In this document: positions 1 to 8,925 of the stretch, piece after piece
Layout of the letters: each line of letters starts with the position of its first letter
How positions within the stretch are numbered: the stretch's first letter is position 1
Program-made: the position numbers and the translations under genes
Source: Fuerstiella sp.
GTDB taxonomy: Bacteria; Planctomycetota; Planctomycetia; Planctomycetales; Planctomycetaceae
Direction: 5' to 3'
Assembly (NCBI GenBank): GCA_029245955.1
Contig: JAQWOH010000014.1
Span: 42,249 to 106,248 of the forward strand
Length of the DNA: 64,000 nucleotides
Notes under the pieces: generated by a model
Told to the model about the DNA's origin: nothing
What the model saw: the letters and a program-made list of their open reading frames with translations, nothing else
Databases searched by the model: none

Positions 1-1
1 A

Positions 2-817
2 CTCAGTGATCACCTGAAAAGAAGTCTGCCGGTCTCTGCGGCATCAGTGAACACCTGGCAGAGTGATCACAGGAAGACACTTCGAAAGACTGTCCGTGCA
101 GAGAAATTTGACGTGCTTGCCATTCGCCAGTCGCAGAAGGAATCAACATCCCTGTCTGCTGCGTGGTGGTGGCTTCGCATGAACGGAGACTGGACAGTGC
201 CTGCCGTGGAATTGCGAAAACGTGGTACAACGCCTGAAAAGCTGGCAGTCGTTCTGTCTGATGACGGAAGGTCTGCGGCTAACGCGGAGGTCGAAGAACT
301 GTTGAACTCAGGGTACAGAGTTCTTGCGATGGATCCGTTCTACTTTGGTGAATCAAAAATCGCTGAACGGGACTTTCTGTACGCAATTCTGGTAGCCAGC
401 GTCGGTGATCGTCCGCTTGGGATTCAGGCGGGGCAGGTCGTGGCGGCGGCCACATGGGCGCGTGCCGAATTTGGATGCGATGCGGTGACGATCGTCGCTT
501 CGGGTCGTCGTACATCAGTCATAGCGCTGACCGCGGCGGGGCTTTCGGCCCGTGCTATAGACGCTGTTCAGCTGCGAGATTGTCCCGGCAGTCTGCGAGA
601 ATTCATTGAGCAGAATCAGGGGGCGAATCAGATCCCCGAATTGCTGTGCTTTGGCCTGCTGAAACATTTTGACATCGCCCAGTTGGTCGCGTTGGCGGCG
701 CCTCGGGCTGTCTCCATTGTTGCCGCTTCCGGTCGAGTCAAAACCGAACTGTCCGTGATTCGCGATGCCACAGCACTCGGGAATGTCCGGTTTTCAAATG
801 ACAGCGTTGTACGATGA
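2..817 (+). CDS. C-terminal part of an alpha/beta hydrolase (acetylxylan-esterase-like), 5' end outside window
   Basis: The frame is open from base 2, so the gene starts before the window; the GTG at 47 lies inside it and is probably not the true start. The visible ~270 residues have hydrolase-fold features: a strand then 'GYRVLAMDPFYFGES', a later 'VTIVASGRRTSV' where the nucleophile elbow would be expected, and near the C-terminus 'LLKHFDIAQLVALAAPR', which closely resembles the last conserved block of the long planctomycete acetylxylan-esterase/dienelactone-hydrolase-like proteins (domain after which a His normally completes the triad). The elbow here reads A-S-G-R-R rather than a clean G-x-S-x-G, so activity is uncertain. 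Family assignment is by recognition of these motifs only. The next gene (SGNH-like) is on the opposite strand and convergent. Confidence 0.6.
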   Translation, partial: LSDHLKRSLPVSAASVNTWQSDHRKTLRKTVRAEKFDVLAIRQSQKESTSLSAAWWWLRMNGDWTVPAVELRKRGTTPEKLAVVLSDDGRSAANAEVEELLNSGYRVLAMDPFYFGESKIAERDFLYAILVASVGDRPLGIQAGQVVAAATWARAEFGCDAVTIVASGRRTSVIALTAAGLSARAIDAVQLRDCPGSLREFIEQNQGANQIPELLCFGLLKHFDIAQLVALAAPRAVSIVAASGRVKTELSVIRDATALGNVRFSNDSVVR

Positions 818-903
818 TTTGTGGCTGCGAAGAATGTGCTTTAATGGTCGTTCCGACACGCTTGGCTGCCCGCATCGGGCAGCACAATAAGTGAAAGGCT
901 GTG

Positions 904-1722
904 CTAATAGGCAAACACCGATATTTCACCGCTTCTGACGCTCGGTTGTTGTGTGCGGCGTTCTGTCCCCAGCACCCACCGCACTTCGGCGGTGGGACGT
1001 GAATGTGATGCTCGGGGCATGTGTGACTCGGTACGCGGCTGGACATCACACGGATCCAGCATTTCAGTGAACGCCCGCCGCTGGCATCGGCGACGAACGT
1101 GAATCGGATCAAGGCCATACCATTCCGGATTTGGACGGAGGATATGCACCGTCTGTTGCTCTGCCAGCAGCGTGAGCCGTTCGTCCAGCTCCTGGCATTT
1201 TTGTAGAATTTCCTCCAGCGTCAGTCGACTGAACGGGAACAGCACCGAGCGGAACATAAGAAACCGTAATCGGCCAAGGCGGTGGAGCGCCTGGACGGGT
1301 GGCCGCGTGAGAACGATGCGGCAGCGCGGATCCCAGTTTCTCAATCGTTGCACTGATTCTTCTGCTGCCGCAACGACAACCTGCGGTTCGCAGCCGTAAC
1401 CAAGATCGTTGCCCAGATCTGTGATCAGTGCGTAAGGGGCAGCCATGTTACTGATACATGGCAATGCATCCCAGATTCCGCAACGCAGAATTCCGGGCAG
1501 CCGCCCGACTGCGAAACCCGTACGTTCCAGCATATAAGAACGTCCCATACCGTGAGCTGTGTATACGTGCACTGGACTCGGGAAACGCTGACACACCAGG
1601 GGAATGAGGCGAGGCCACGCCAGTTTCAGGTTGCTGGCCCCCAGCAGCACAGCGCAGCCTGACTGAGAGCCAACGCCGGGCGTGGTGGTGAGATCGGCAT
1701 CTGGTTGCGGCAATTTAGTCAT
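904..1722 (-). CDS. SGNH/GDSL-like hydrolase family protein
   Basis: This 272-residue protein has the layout of an SGNH hydrolase: an N-terminal 'VLLGASNLKLAW' block at the position of the GDSL nucleophile motif (Gly-Ala-Ser), a 'ITDLGNDLGYG' block like the G/N-containing blocks II-III, and a C-terminal 'DPIHVRRR' block with the Asp-x-x-His pair expected of block V. No signal peptide is evident, so it is probably cytoplasmic. I chose the ATG at 1722; the frame is open upstream to a TTG at 1788, which would add 22 residues of unlikely composition. The last ~45 residues are basic and look disordered. Substrate unknown; related planctomycete proteins are usually annotated as hypothetical. Confidence 0.6.
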   Translation of the reverse strand: MTKLPQPDADLTTTPGVGSQSGCAVLLGASNLKLAWPRLIPLVCQRFPSPVHVYTAHGMGRSYMLERTGFAVGRLPGILRCGIWDALPCISNMAAPYALITDLGNDLGYGCEPQVVVAAAEESVQRLRNWDPRCRIVLTRPPVQALHRLGRLRFLMFRSVLFPFSRLTLEEILQKCQELDERLTLLAEQQTVHILRPNPEWYGLDPIHVRRRCQRRAFTEMLDPCDVQPRTESHMPRASHSRPTAEVRWVLGTERRTQQPSVRSGEISVFAY

Positions 1723-1848
1723 TTCGATGATATGTGAGACGGTACAGGAAGCCGGATGGCGGTGCGGTATTGGTGGACCGACCGACAATAATTGAATTCT
1801 TTGACTAACACGATCTTAACAACGAGCGGTCGTCGGGCATTGCCAAAG

Positions 1849-3177
1849 TCAATTGTCCTGTGCCGATGACAACTCGCGCAGAAGATCAAGTGCGTCCGAT
1901 CTGCTGGTTATCTTTTCGTCCAGTTGTACGTTTCGAACCGTTGTCAGGAGCTGCTTGAAGATCGGACCGGCATCCAGCCCCAGGGATTTCAGGTCCGCGC
2001 CGTCAACTAACGTTGGAGGATCCAGGACTTCAACCGGAACACGCCCGCGGTATTCTTCAAGAAACGCAGCGTCGGTTGGGTCTCTGTTTTCACCAAGGGC
2101 AGTCGCTGTCAACAGATCCAGCAGCAATGGACTTCGACGATCAGCAAGCACGGGCTTCAGACGGTGCAGCGGGAGTTTCGCGGCATCTGTGCACTCGGTT
2201 GCGGCCGTTAATAACCAAGACACGCAGTTGGTTTCATCATTCGACAGTCGCAGCGCACGACACTCCCGAACAACTTCGGTGATGCGGGCCTTAGGGAGTT
2301 CGGCCTGAGGCGCAAATTGTGATTCCAGAAGAAGAGCCAGCGCTGGCTCAAAAGCTGAGTCTGTCAGGTGATGAAGTTTGCTGCAGATAAGATCTACGGA
2401 AGCGTTGGTGGTGGGTATGTTGCCGTCCGACTCAGCTACGAAGCCTCTCGGGAAAATCACTTCCAGCAGACCAACGCCTGAAAGGCTTGCCACAGACACC
2501 GCTCGCGTCGGGTGCGACAGCATTCGGCGAAGTTCCTGTGCAATTCGTTCCGGGCTTACCTGGGCAAGCTCGTGCCGAAGTGGAGGAATAGCGTTGTGAG
2601 TGGCTTCTTCCATAGTGAAATCGCAGGTCGCAGCAAACCGAACGGCTCTCAGCATCCGCAATTTGTCTTCCTTGAAACGCGCTGTGGGATCGCCAATCGC
2701 GCGGACAACACGTGCCTGCAGGTCAGCACACCCACCGACGTAATCGATGACCTGTTCCACCACCGGATCGTAAAACATACCGTTGATCGTGAAATCGCGG
2801 CGTTTGGCGTCTACTTCCGCAGAACAGTACGCCACAGACGAAGGCCGACGACCGTCTCTGTATTCTCCGTCCGCGCGAAACGTCGCCACCTCAATTTGTC
2901 CGCAGTTCTGTCGAGGACCCAGCACCATCACGACGCCGAAGCTCACGCCCACAGGGACGGTTCTGCATTTCCCAAACAGCTGTATTACCTGCTGCGGCGT
3001 GGCACTGGTGGCAACGTCATAGTCCTTCGGCGTGGTGCCCAGCACCATGTCGCGAACACATCCGCCGGCCCAGAGAGCCTCAAAACCGGCGTCTCGCAGT
3101 TGCTTGCAGGTCTCGGCGGCAAAGTCGCGCTGTGGGGTCGCTGGGAATTGAGAAAGCGGCGTTGGCAGAAACAGCAT
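1849..3177 (-). CDS. CCA tRNA nucleotidyltransferase / poly(A) polymerase family protein
   Basis: Class II nucleotidyltransferase that would add CCA to tRNA 3' ends (or A tails to RNA). Near the N-terminus it has the family signature 'GGCVRDMVLG' followed by 'KDYDVATSATP', whose Asp-Tyr-Asp carries the two metal-binding aspartates. The next blocks ('RRDFTINGMFYDP', 'DLQARVVRAIGDPTARFKEDKLRMLRAVRFAA') match the head/neck nucleotide-recognition region of the family; the C-terminal ~200 residues are a helical tail. Length (442 aa) is normal. I chose ATG 3177 (MLFLPTPL); the frame stays open to 3261 but the extra residues are unlike the family. CCA-adding and poly(A) polymerase activities cannot be separated by reading alone, so no symbol is given. 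Confidence 0.9.
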   Translation of the reverse strand: MLFLPTPLSQFPATPQRDFAAETCKQLRDAGFEALWAGGCVRDMVLGTTPKDYDVATSATPQQVIQLFGKCRTVPVGVSFGVVMVLGPRQNCGQIEVATFRADGEYRDGRRPSSVAYCSAEVDAKRRDFTINGMFYDPVVEQVIDYVGGCADLQARVVRAIGDPTARFKEDKLRMLRAVRFAATCDFTMEEATHNAIPPLRHELAQVSPERIAQELRRMLSHPTRAVSVASLSGVGLLEVIFPRGFVAESDGNIPTTNASVDLICSKLHHLTDSAFEPALALLLESQFAPQAELPKARITEVVRECRALRLSNDETNCVSWLLTAATECTDAAKLPLHRLKPVLADRRSPLLLDLLTATALGENRDPTDAAFLEEYRGRVPVEVLDPPTLVDGADLKSLGLDAGPIFKQLLTTVRNVQLDEKITSRSDALDLLRELSSAQDN

Positions 3178-3487
3178 GATTACTATGTTTATGAAATGAC
3201 TGGCGTGTTTCTGATCTTCGGCGAACAACGTCCCGGCATTCGGAACCCGGGATCCGCACACACCTGAACAGACTCAGCACGGGAGAGCGATGTGTGGCCT
3301 ATGTGCACCGCAGAATACTTCGTGCAGATGTCCTCTCTGACGGCTGCGCTCGCATTACACAGTATCACATCAGCATTACACAGTATCACATCAGCGTTAC
3401 GTCGTGCGAACTACTGTGTTTCGGCATTCTGCCGTGCAAATACTGACCTCAGTCACAGTGTGTTCCCTGGCTACCACGTTGGTTTCA
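3178..3487. other. Intergenic stretch with a short tandem duplication
   Basis: About 310 bases between two genes on the minus strand. Apart from a 21-bp unit repeated twice (3352-3393) I see nothing: short frames here are not protein-like and no clear promoter or terminator stands out. Confidence 0.5.
3352..3393. repeat. Two tandem copies of a 21-bp unit
   Basis: The 21-bp unit beginning GCATTACACAGTATC occupies 3352-3372 and is repeated exactly at 3373-3393; a third, partial copy (GCGTTAC) follows. It lies in the gap between the nucleotidyltransferase gene and the downstream end of the membrane aminopropyltransferase-like gene. Probably a simple replication-slippage duplication. Confidence 0.85.
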
Positions 3488-6400
3488 TCAGTTCGTCAGC
3501 AGTTCCGACGGATCTACCAGCAAAGGCAGGTCGCTACTTTTGTTTCCTGCAGTGTCCGGACGAATATTCTTAAGACGGTGCGCCAGCACCTGTGTGTGAT
3601 ATTTCCGCAGCGGTGAAATCAGGGCCCTATTGATAAACCGGCGTCGCGCCCGCATTTCTTCCGGTAAAACACCCACCTTGTCTGCCCACACGTCCAGCGA
3701 ATCCAGGGCCAGGTTGGCCATGCGGATCGTTTCCTCAACATCACGCTGCGCTCGTTGTGCGGATGGTGGTTCGTAATCAGTACGTCGTTGCCAGCGGCGT
3801 ACTGATTCCTGGAGCATGGAATTCAGATGATCGAAACGCGCTTCGTCGGTCGGCAGCAATTCCGGGTCGTCAAGAACCTGTCCCATGGCATTGGTTACGA
3901 CTCTGACGGAAAAATCGCCTGCTGGTGTGAAGTACAGGGTGTGAAGTCGGTGCCGCAGTTCAAGAGCCGGGCTTTGATGTCCAGTGGTTTCGTGGATATT
4001 AACAATTTCGTGGTGCGCAAAATCGCTCAGCAGAGGTTCATACCGGGCGGTAAATGCTGCGAGTCTCCGCAGCGTGAGTGGATCAATTTGTCCGGTGGCA
4101 GCGTGCCGCAGTGCTTCTCCCAGGGCGATGAAATAATCTTTGCGATGCTTATCAAGCTGATGTGGCTCTCGTATGATTTCACCTTTACGAATTGTTTCCG
4201 TGGCGGGACGGGGATTGCGCTGCATTTCCATTCTCAGAGACTTGCGATAGGCCCAGGGCTGGTCGGGGAAGCTGGTTAGTATCTCGTGCTGTTGCACGAC
4301 GGAACTGAATCGTCGTGCAAATTCGTCATGCGCCGGTGACCGGGGCGTGGCATCCGCCAGTCGTTGCTGATGCGGTGCGAATGCCGCATTCAGTTCCGCC
4401 TGTTTATTTCCCCAGCGGATGGACTCCAAAGGCAGACTGTATGTGAAGTGTCCGTTATTCGCGGATGCAGGCTTCAAACGTTCCGTGTGGTCAAAAATCC
4501 CGACGGGATTGTTACTGTCAATGAGCGGCAACGCTGCGACCTGTGACCAGTCCCAGCCACTGTGAGCTAGTTCACGACCGACATGGTCACGCTGCAAGCG
4601 GCTCAGCACACCCGCATCCAGCAACGATCGTGGCTGAACTCCCGCCACCATTGCGATTTCTCCGGCGTCCATCTGCAGCATCACGACTCTGCCGAAGACG
4701 GTCGAGGCGGAATACATCATCCGAATCAGCGTTCCGGGTCCCAGATCATGCTGACTGATTCTTTGACAGAACACGCCGTCATCAGTCAGCTGAGTTCGTA
4801 CGGCCGTATAAAATTCAGAAGACAGAAACACCGGTGCGGCATGGTCGCCTGGCTGAGGAGTTACGGCGATAACCACATCAAACTTAACATCTCGTTTCTG
4901 ACGCAGCGTCGTCGGAATGCTGTCCCGCCGCAGTGTTATCCGATCGTCTTCGTGCGGTGCGGTTGCGAATGGACTCCACGCATACTTCCTGGCAAGTACG
5001 GTCAGCACCGGATCCGGCCGCACGGCCTCAATGGTGTGCACCGGGAAACCACAGCAGACACGCATGGCTACGCCTGTATCATCACCAAGCAGCAACACCG
5101 ACTGAGCATTCTGATGCATTACCATCGGCAAAACGGCAGTCAGCGAATCGGCAATATACTGAGGAGCGATCATGGTGTTCGAACTGACTGTGCCGAGCGG
5201 CAGTCCATTGCGACGGATCTCGACCACCCCGCCGCGTTTTCCCCAGACTTCGATATTTCCGGAATTGGTAATGTGCTTCTCAAGCAGTCGCAGACATTCG
5301 GACTGCGCGATCACGTCGGGGGTCTGTCCGGAGCGATATTTTTGAGCGGCTCTCGCACTGAACAGTAATTGTGAATGGGTCGCCGATTCCTTCGAAATCA
5401 GAATCACCATCCACGCAATTGTCACCGTCGTGCACCAGACGACTCGCGACGGCGCACGGTTTCCGGTCCGAACTTCGCCGCCGACAGCTTTTCCGATCAG
5501 CAGCGGAGCTGCCAGGAGCGCAATCGTCAAGGCGAACTCCCAACGGATGGACAATCCCGCGGCGGAGCACATAATCGCGATGGCTATCCCCGTCAGACTC
5601 ACGGAAATCGCGGTGGCCGATGTCGTGGCAGATCGATTTTCTGCCACGCGTTTGAAACCACTCCAGCACGTAAGGCAGACGCACAGGCAAAATGTGATTT
5701 GTGTCGCACGGATGAGGGTCAGGAACGCTCCTGAGGAAACCGTAGCATTTGCCAGCAGGTTAGGATTGACCAGTTGACTGGACAGTAGTGGAAGGCTTGA
5801 CAGCAGAATCGCAGATCCCAGGAGCCAGTAGGGATGCGACAGCCGCTCTGAAATTCGCCGGGACCATGCGACGGCACCGATACTGCAGCACAATGCCGTC
5901 GCCACACAAAGCAGTCCGACGTTGATTGGCATCAATCCACTCAACATCCGCACGACGGCGTGCAGAGACATCCCCAGAGCAAGCGTCGGACAGACTGTCT
6001 GCAGGGTAAGTGGATAAAACTTTGTCGTGATGCTGCCGTGTTCATACGCGGTGCGATCTTGGCAGCGAACGCTCAGAACCGTCGCGGTGATTGCTGCCGC
6101 AGCAACGCCCAGTGCCAAAGGTGCCACGACAAGTCCATGAAGCAGAGGAACAAGAAATCCCGCCGCGACACCGATCATCACAGAACGCGGAATACCTGTC
6201 TCGGGCCGTGGCACCGCCTTTGTTGTCCACCTTATGAAAACACTTACAAATGCTGCGACATAGAATGCAGGTACGACAAACGCGAAAGTGGGGCCCACTA
6301 TCGGAACACTCATATAAAGCAGACGATCGACAGCCGCTGTCAGGCCCCAGGACATGCCGACAAGAATTGTCGCCAGCCAGACAGGTTCAGCCGGATTCGA

Positions 6401-6616
6401 CATTCGTTCGGTGCGTCGTGACATGAGTTTCGTCACGACCAGCGTCGTGACAGCAACCGTCAGCAGCAAGGTTATAAGAGACGATGTCGAGTCCCCGCAA
6501 AGAGTCAGCCATCCGGTGATGACCTGGGCAATGATGAGACTTAGCGTCGCGCCGCAGAATCCGTACGTACACGGTGTTGACAGATTTGCGGGAAACCTGT
6601 TCCTCATGGCATCCAT
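3488..6616 (-). CDS. Large polytopic membrane protein with spermidine-synthase-like domain
   Basis: A 1042-residue protein. The N-terminal ~400 residues contain roughly ten to twelve hydrophobic segments. Residues ~490-700 resemble the spermidine synthase (SpeE) methyltransferase fold: 'VLLLGDDTGVAMR' at the nucleotide/SAM-type glycine loop, 'IEAVRPDPVLTVLARKY' at the acidic-loop strand, and 'FDVVIAVTPQP...FLSSEFYTAVRTQLTDDGVFCQRI', where genuine enzymes have the catalytic Asp of a V-D-x-x-D-P-type block; here that position is Thr, and the glycine loop is G-D-D-T-G. The last ~320 residues are charged, helical and unassigned. Membrane-anchored spermidine-synthase-like proteins are frequent in planctomycetes, but polyamine synthesis is doubtful here. 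Start ATG 6616 (a second ATG at 6607 is equally possible). Confidence 0.7.
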   Translation of the reverse strand: MDAMRNRFPANLSTPCTYGFCGATLSLIIAQVITGWLTLCGDSTSSLITLLLTVAVTTLVVTKLMSRRTERMSNPAEPVWLATILVGMSWGLTAAVDRLLYMSVPIVGPTFAFVVPAFYVAAFVSVFIRWTTKAVPRPETGIPRSVMIGVAAGFLVPLLHGLVVAPLALGVAAAAITATVLSVRCQDRTAYEHGSITTKFYPLTLQTVCPTLALGMSLHAVVRMLSGLMPINVGLLCVATALCCSIGAVAWSRRISERLSHPYWLLGSAILLSSLPLLSSQLVNPNLLANATVSSGAFLTLIRATQITFCLCVCLTCWSGFKRVAENRSATTSATAISVSLTGIAIAIMCSAAGLSIRWEFALTIALLAAPLLIGKAVGGEVRTGNRAPSRVVWCTTVTIAWMVILISKESATHSQLLFSARAAQKYRSGQTPDVIAQSECLRLLEKHITNSGNIEVWGKRGGVVEIRRNGLPLGTVSSNTMIAPQYIADSLTAVLPMVMHQNAQSVLLLGDDTGVAMRVCCGFPVHTIEAVRPDPVLTVLARKYAWSPFATAPHEDDRITLRRDSIPTTLRQKRDVKFDVVIAVTPQPGDHAAPVFLSSEFYTAVRTQLTDDGVFCQRISQHDLGPGTLIRMMYSASTVFGRVVMLQMDAGEIAMVAGVQPRSLLDAGVLSRLQRDHVGRELAHSGWDWSQVAALPLIDSNNPVGIFDHTERLKPASANNGHFTYSLPLESIRWGNKQAELNAAFAPHQQRLADATPRSPAHDEFARRFSSVVQQHEILTSFPDQPWAYRKSLRMEMQRNPRPATETIRKGEIIREPHQLDKHRKDYFIALGEALRHAATGQIDPLTLRRLAAFTARYEPLLSDFAHHEIVNIHETTGHQSPALELRHRLHTLYFTPAGDFSVRVVTNAMGQVLDDPELLPTDEARFDHLNSMLQESVRRWQRRTDYEPPSAQRAQRDVEETIRMANLALDSLDVWADKVGVLPEEMRARRRFINRALISPLRKYHTQVLAHRLKNIRPDTAGNKSSDLPLLVDPSELLTN

Positions 6617-8925
6617 GCCTGTTGCTGATTTGTGAGAAAAACGGAGCAGTCACCTGCGACCATTGTGGGCAATCGGCCGACCGGTTCTGGTGTGAAAGCG
6701 AGGCAACGTCATGGCGCATCGCCCGAACTGCCACGAGTTTACAGAATCGCGGAGCGGTGCATCAATACGAGATGTGAAGGGAGTTGGGCCACTCAGAATG
6801 GCACAACTCCGTAGGAACTGATCAGATGCCCCACATTTTGGTGCGGCGGACCGGGGGAATATTCGTGAAGGACAAGTATTGCCCGCAGCGGATCGGTACC
6901 TAGGCCCGGAAAAATGGTCAGTTTCAAAAAAATCAAAGAAACAGCCGAACTATTTTGGACCACCAACAACTTGAAGTGCGTTGGGTGGAAAGGTTCAGTA
7001 GAGGCACAAAGGTGCTGTTGCCTTTTGTGTTGCCCTGAATTACGTGTGTTGCCCTGAATTACGTGTGTTGCCCTGAATTACGTGTGTTGCCTAAAGTTCC
7101 AGGATTGGTCGGATTCGGCTGTGTCACTGACGCTGTACTCGTTTGGAGTCAATTAGATGAGTAATCAAAAAGTGGTAGAACAAAGGGCTGAAAACCGCTC
7201 TGCAGACGGCCCGGAGCGCAGAAAAATCAGGACTTTTGCGAAGCGAGTGTTCCTGATCATTCCGACACGCATTGATGAGCGCACAAATCACGCGACTCAG
7301 CCCGCCAGGACATGATCGGACCGGAGCTGTGGCAGTGAATGGTGAAGCGGCAGTGCCTGCGGCTGTCCAGAACAACACCGATCGCCCGCGAGTCACATTG
7401 TTGTTCAGGCTCAAATTGCCGCCCACATCGTTGTCGCGTGTTCCCCGCTTGCGACGTCTGAAATTCCAACCGTGGCGGAAAGCGAATCTCCGTCTCCATC
7501 GGCAGAGCGCACCGCCGATGACGCGGCGGTGCGTTGGATATTTCCGCGGGGAAATTCGGCCTGCTGCGACAGTCAGTGAATTCGACACCGTGCGGCGTGG
7601 GGAAACGGGGACGGTGGTGAGCAATGTGGTGAACGGACTGCAGTACGGCAAGCCGCGGTGGCGCAGGTGTTTCGCAGTCACCGCAGACGAACGCAACTAT
7701 CGTCGACGCTGACTTTATGATCGTGGCGGATGTTTGCGTCGACACAGCAGCTACTGTTATCAACCATGCAGTGGTATCTGCGACTGTTGCCTCAGCACAG
7801 AGCCGCTCGACAACACGCGATGGTCGAATTCTGGAAGTTGCGTGGCAATCGACGATGACGGTCGATTCTTCGACTACGGAACACGAAACAGCCTTTCCGA
7901 AATGTATGAAGAACGGCCGAGGATGGACTTCGCGGTAGAACAAGACGCAGGGCTGCCTGACTCACCGCAAACGCCGCTGACAGTTGGCGGAGACTCCTAC
8001 GTACCTTCGTTATCAACAGTAGATATCCCAGTAAACGGCGCGATAAGGGCGCCCGAACCGTCCGACAACAGGTTTGCGGATGTTGCTGATACAGCGGCGG
8101 TTAACGATGGTGCATGCCGCATCAGCCGGGAATTCAAGACTTAGCTTGCAGTTCCCATCGTGGCATCCGATGGTTCACGGGGTGGAACTCTCGGATGCAA
8201 GTCACGAACGCAGTGAATCGTTCCGCACGTTGTTCGGTGACGTGATACGGGTCGGTCAGATGATTGCAGCAGTTAATCACGCGGGACGTCGCCCCGGGAA
8301 GGTATTTAGTGTTTTGCAATCCTCTGATGAATTGCGAGATGCAGGTCCGGCGTACTCAAAGGAATGAGGACTTTGGTGAGCAGCAGGCGTTCGAAGGATG
8401 ATCACGCCGTTTGATTGTTCAGACCGATCGATCAACCCGCTGGAGACCGTTGAGGGAGATAATGGCCTGGTTACTGCCCTGCCGGGTTCCGATACTGCGT
8501 CTGCCAGTGCTGCACCGATGTCTTTGTTGTCCCGGGGTGATTTTGTGCCAACAGGCCACTCGAGTCAGACGGATTCCCATGGGGCAGCCCGGTTGTCGGG
8601 ACCGCTGGACGGGCCCCCGACGTGCCGGTCACGGCTTGAAATCTCAGGTCCGTGAGCAGTTGGTTCTGCCGACTTCGTCGCGCAGCGCTGGTGAAACTCC
8701 GAGATTTGACGCTTGAGACGTTCGGGCAGGACTCACCGGGCTGCGTGTTTTGGGGAAGCCATAGCGTTCCGCCTGCTGCAACCGCCGAGTTTGAGGTGCG
8801 AGCAGACGTCCTGAGCTGTTGATGAGTGAGTACAGGCAAAATTGATATGTCGCGGCGGGCGTGTTTTTGTGTTGTTGATTTGCTATCCTCGTCCCAGGTT
8901 ATTGCTTCTCGTAGGAAGGGACAAA
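6617..8925. other. Gene-poor 2.3-kb stretch, no gene supported
   Basis: Overlapping frames exist on both strands, but none has protein-like composition, a ribosome-binding site and a recognisable family. The frame at 7734-8144 (+) has the least random composition ('DDDGRFFDYGTRNSLSEMYEERPRMDF'), and the minus-strand frame around 7400 reads 'NDVGGNLSLNNNV', faintly like polymorphic outer-membrane repeat motifs. Neither is enough for a gene call. The region could be a decayed surface-protein gene or long regulatory/intergenic DNA. It contains the 19-bp tandem repeat listed separately. Confidence 0.5.
7027..7090. repeat. Three and a half tandem copies of a 19-bp unit
   Basis: The unit GTGTTGCCCTGAATTACGT is present exactly three times head to tail (7027-7045, 7046-7064, 7065-7083), followed by a partial fourth copy (GTGTTGCC, 7084-7091). 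There are no spacers, so it is not a CRISPR array. It sits in the gene-poor stretch. Confidence 0.9.

Noticed and set aside
2512..3267. Plus-strand frame of 251 codons
   Set aside because: It lies antisense to the nucleotidyltransferase gene; composition is shadow-like, and the minus-strand gene has strong motifs.
4583..5368. Plus-strand frame of 261 codons
   Set aside because: Antisense shadow of the large membrane protein; rich in His/Arg/Gln without any family signal.
7027..7090. Possible CRISPR array
   Set aside because: Copies are head to tail with no spacers, and no cas gene is present.
7257..7943. Minus-strand frame of 228 codons
   Set aside because: Composition (many Cys, Arg, His) and lack of ribosome-binding site or homology do not support a gene; the region is described as gene-poor.
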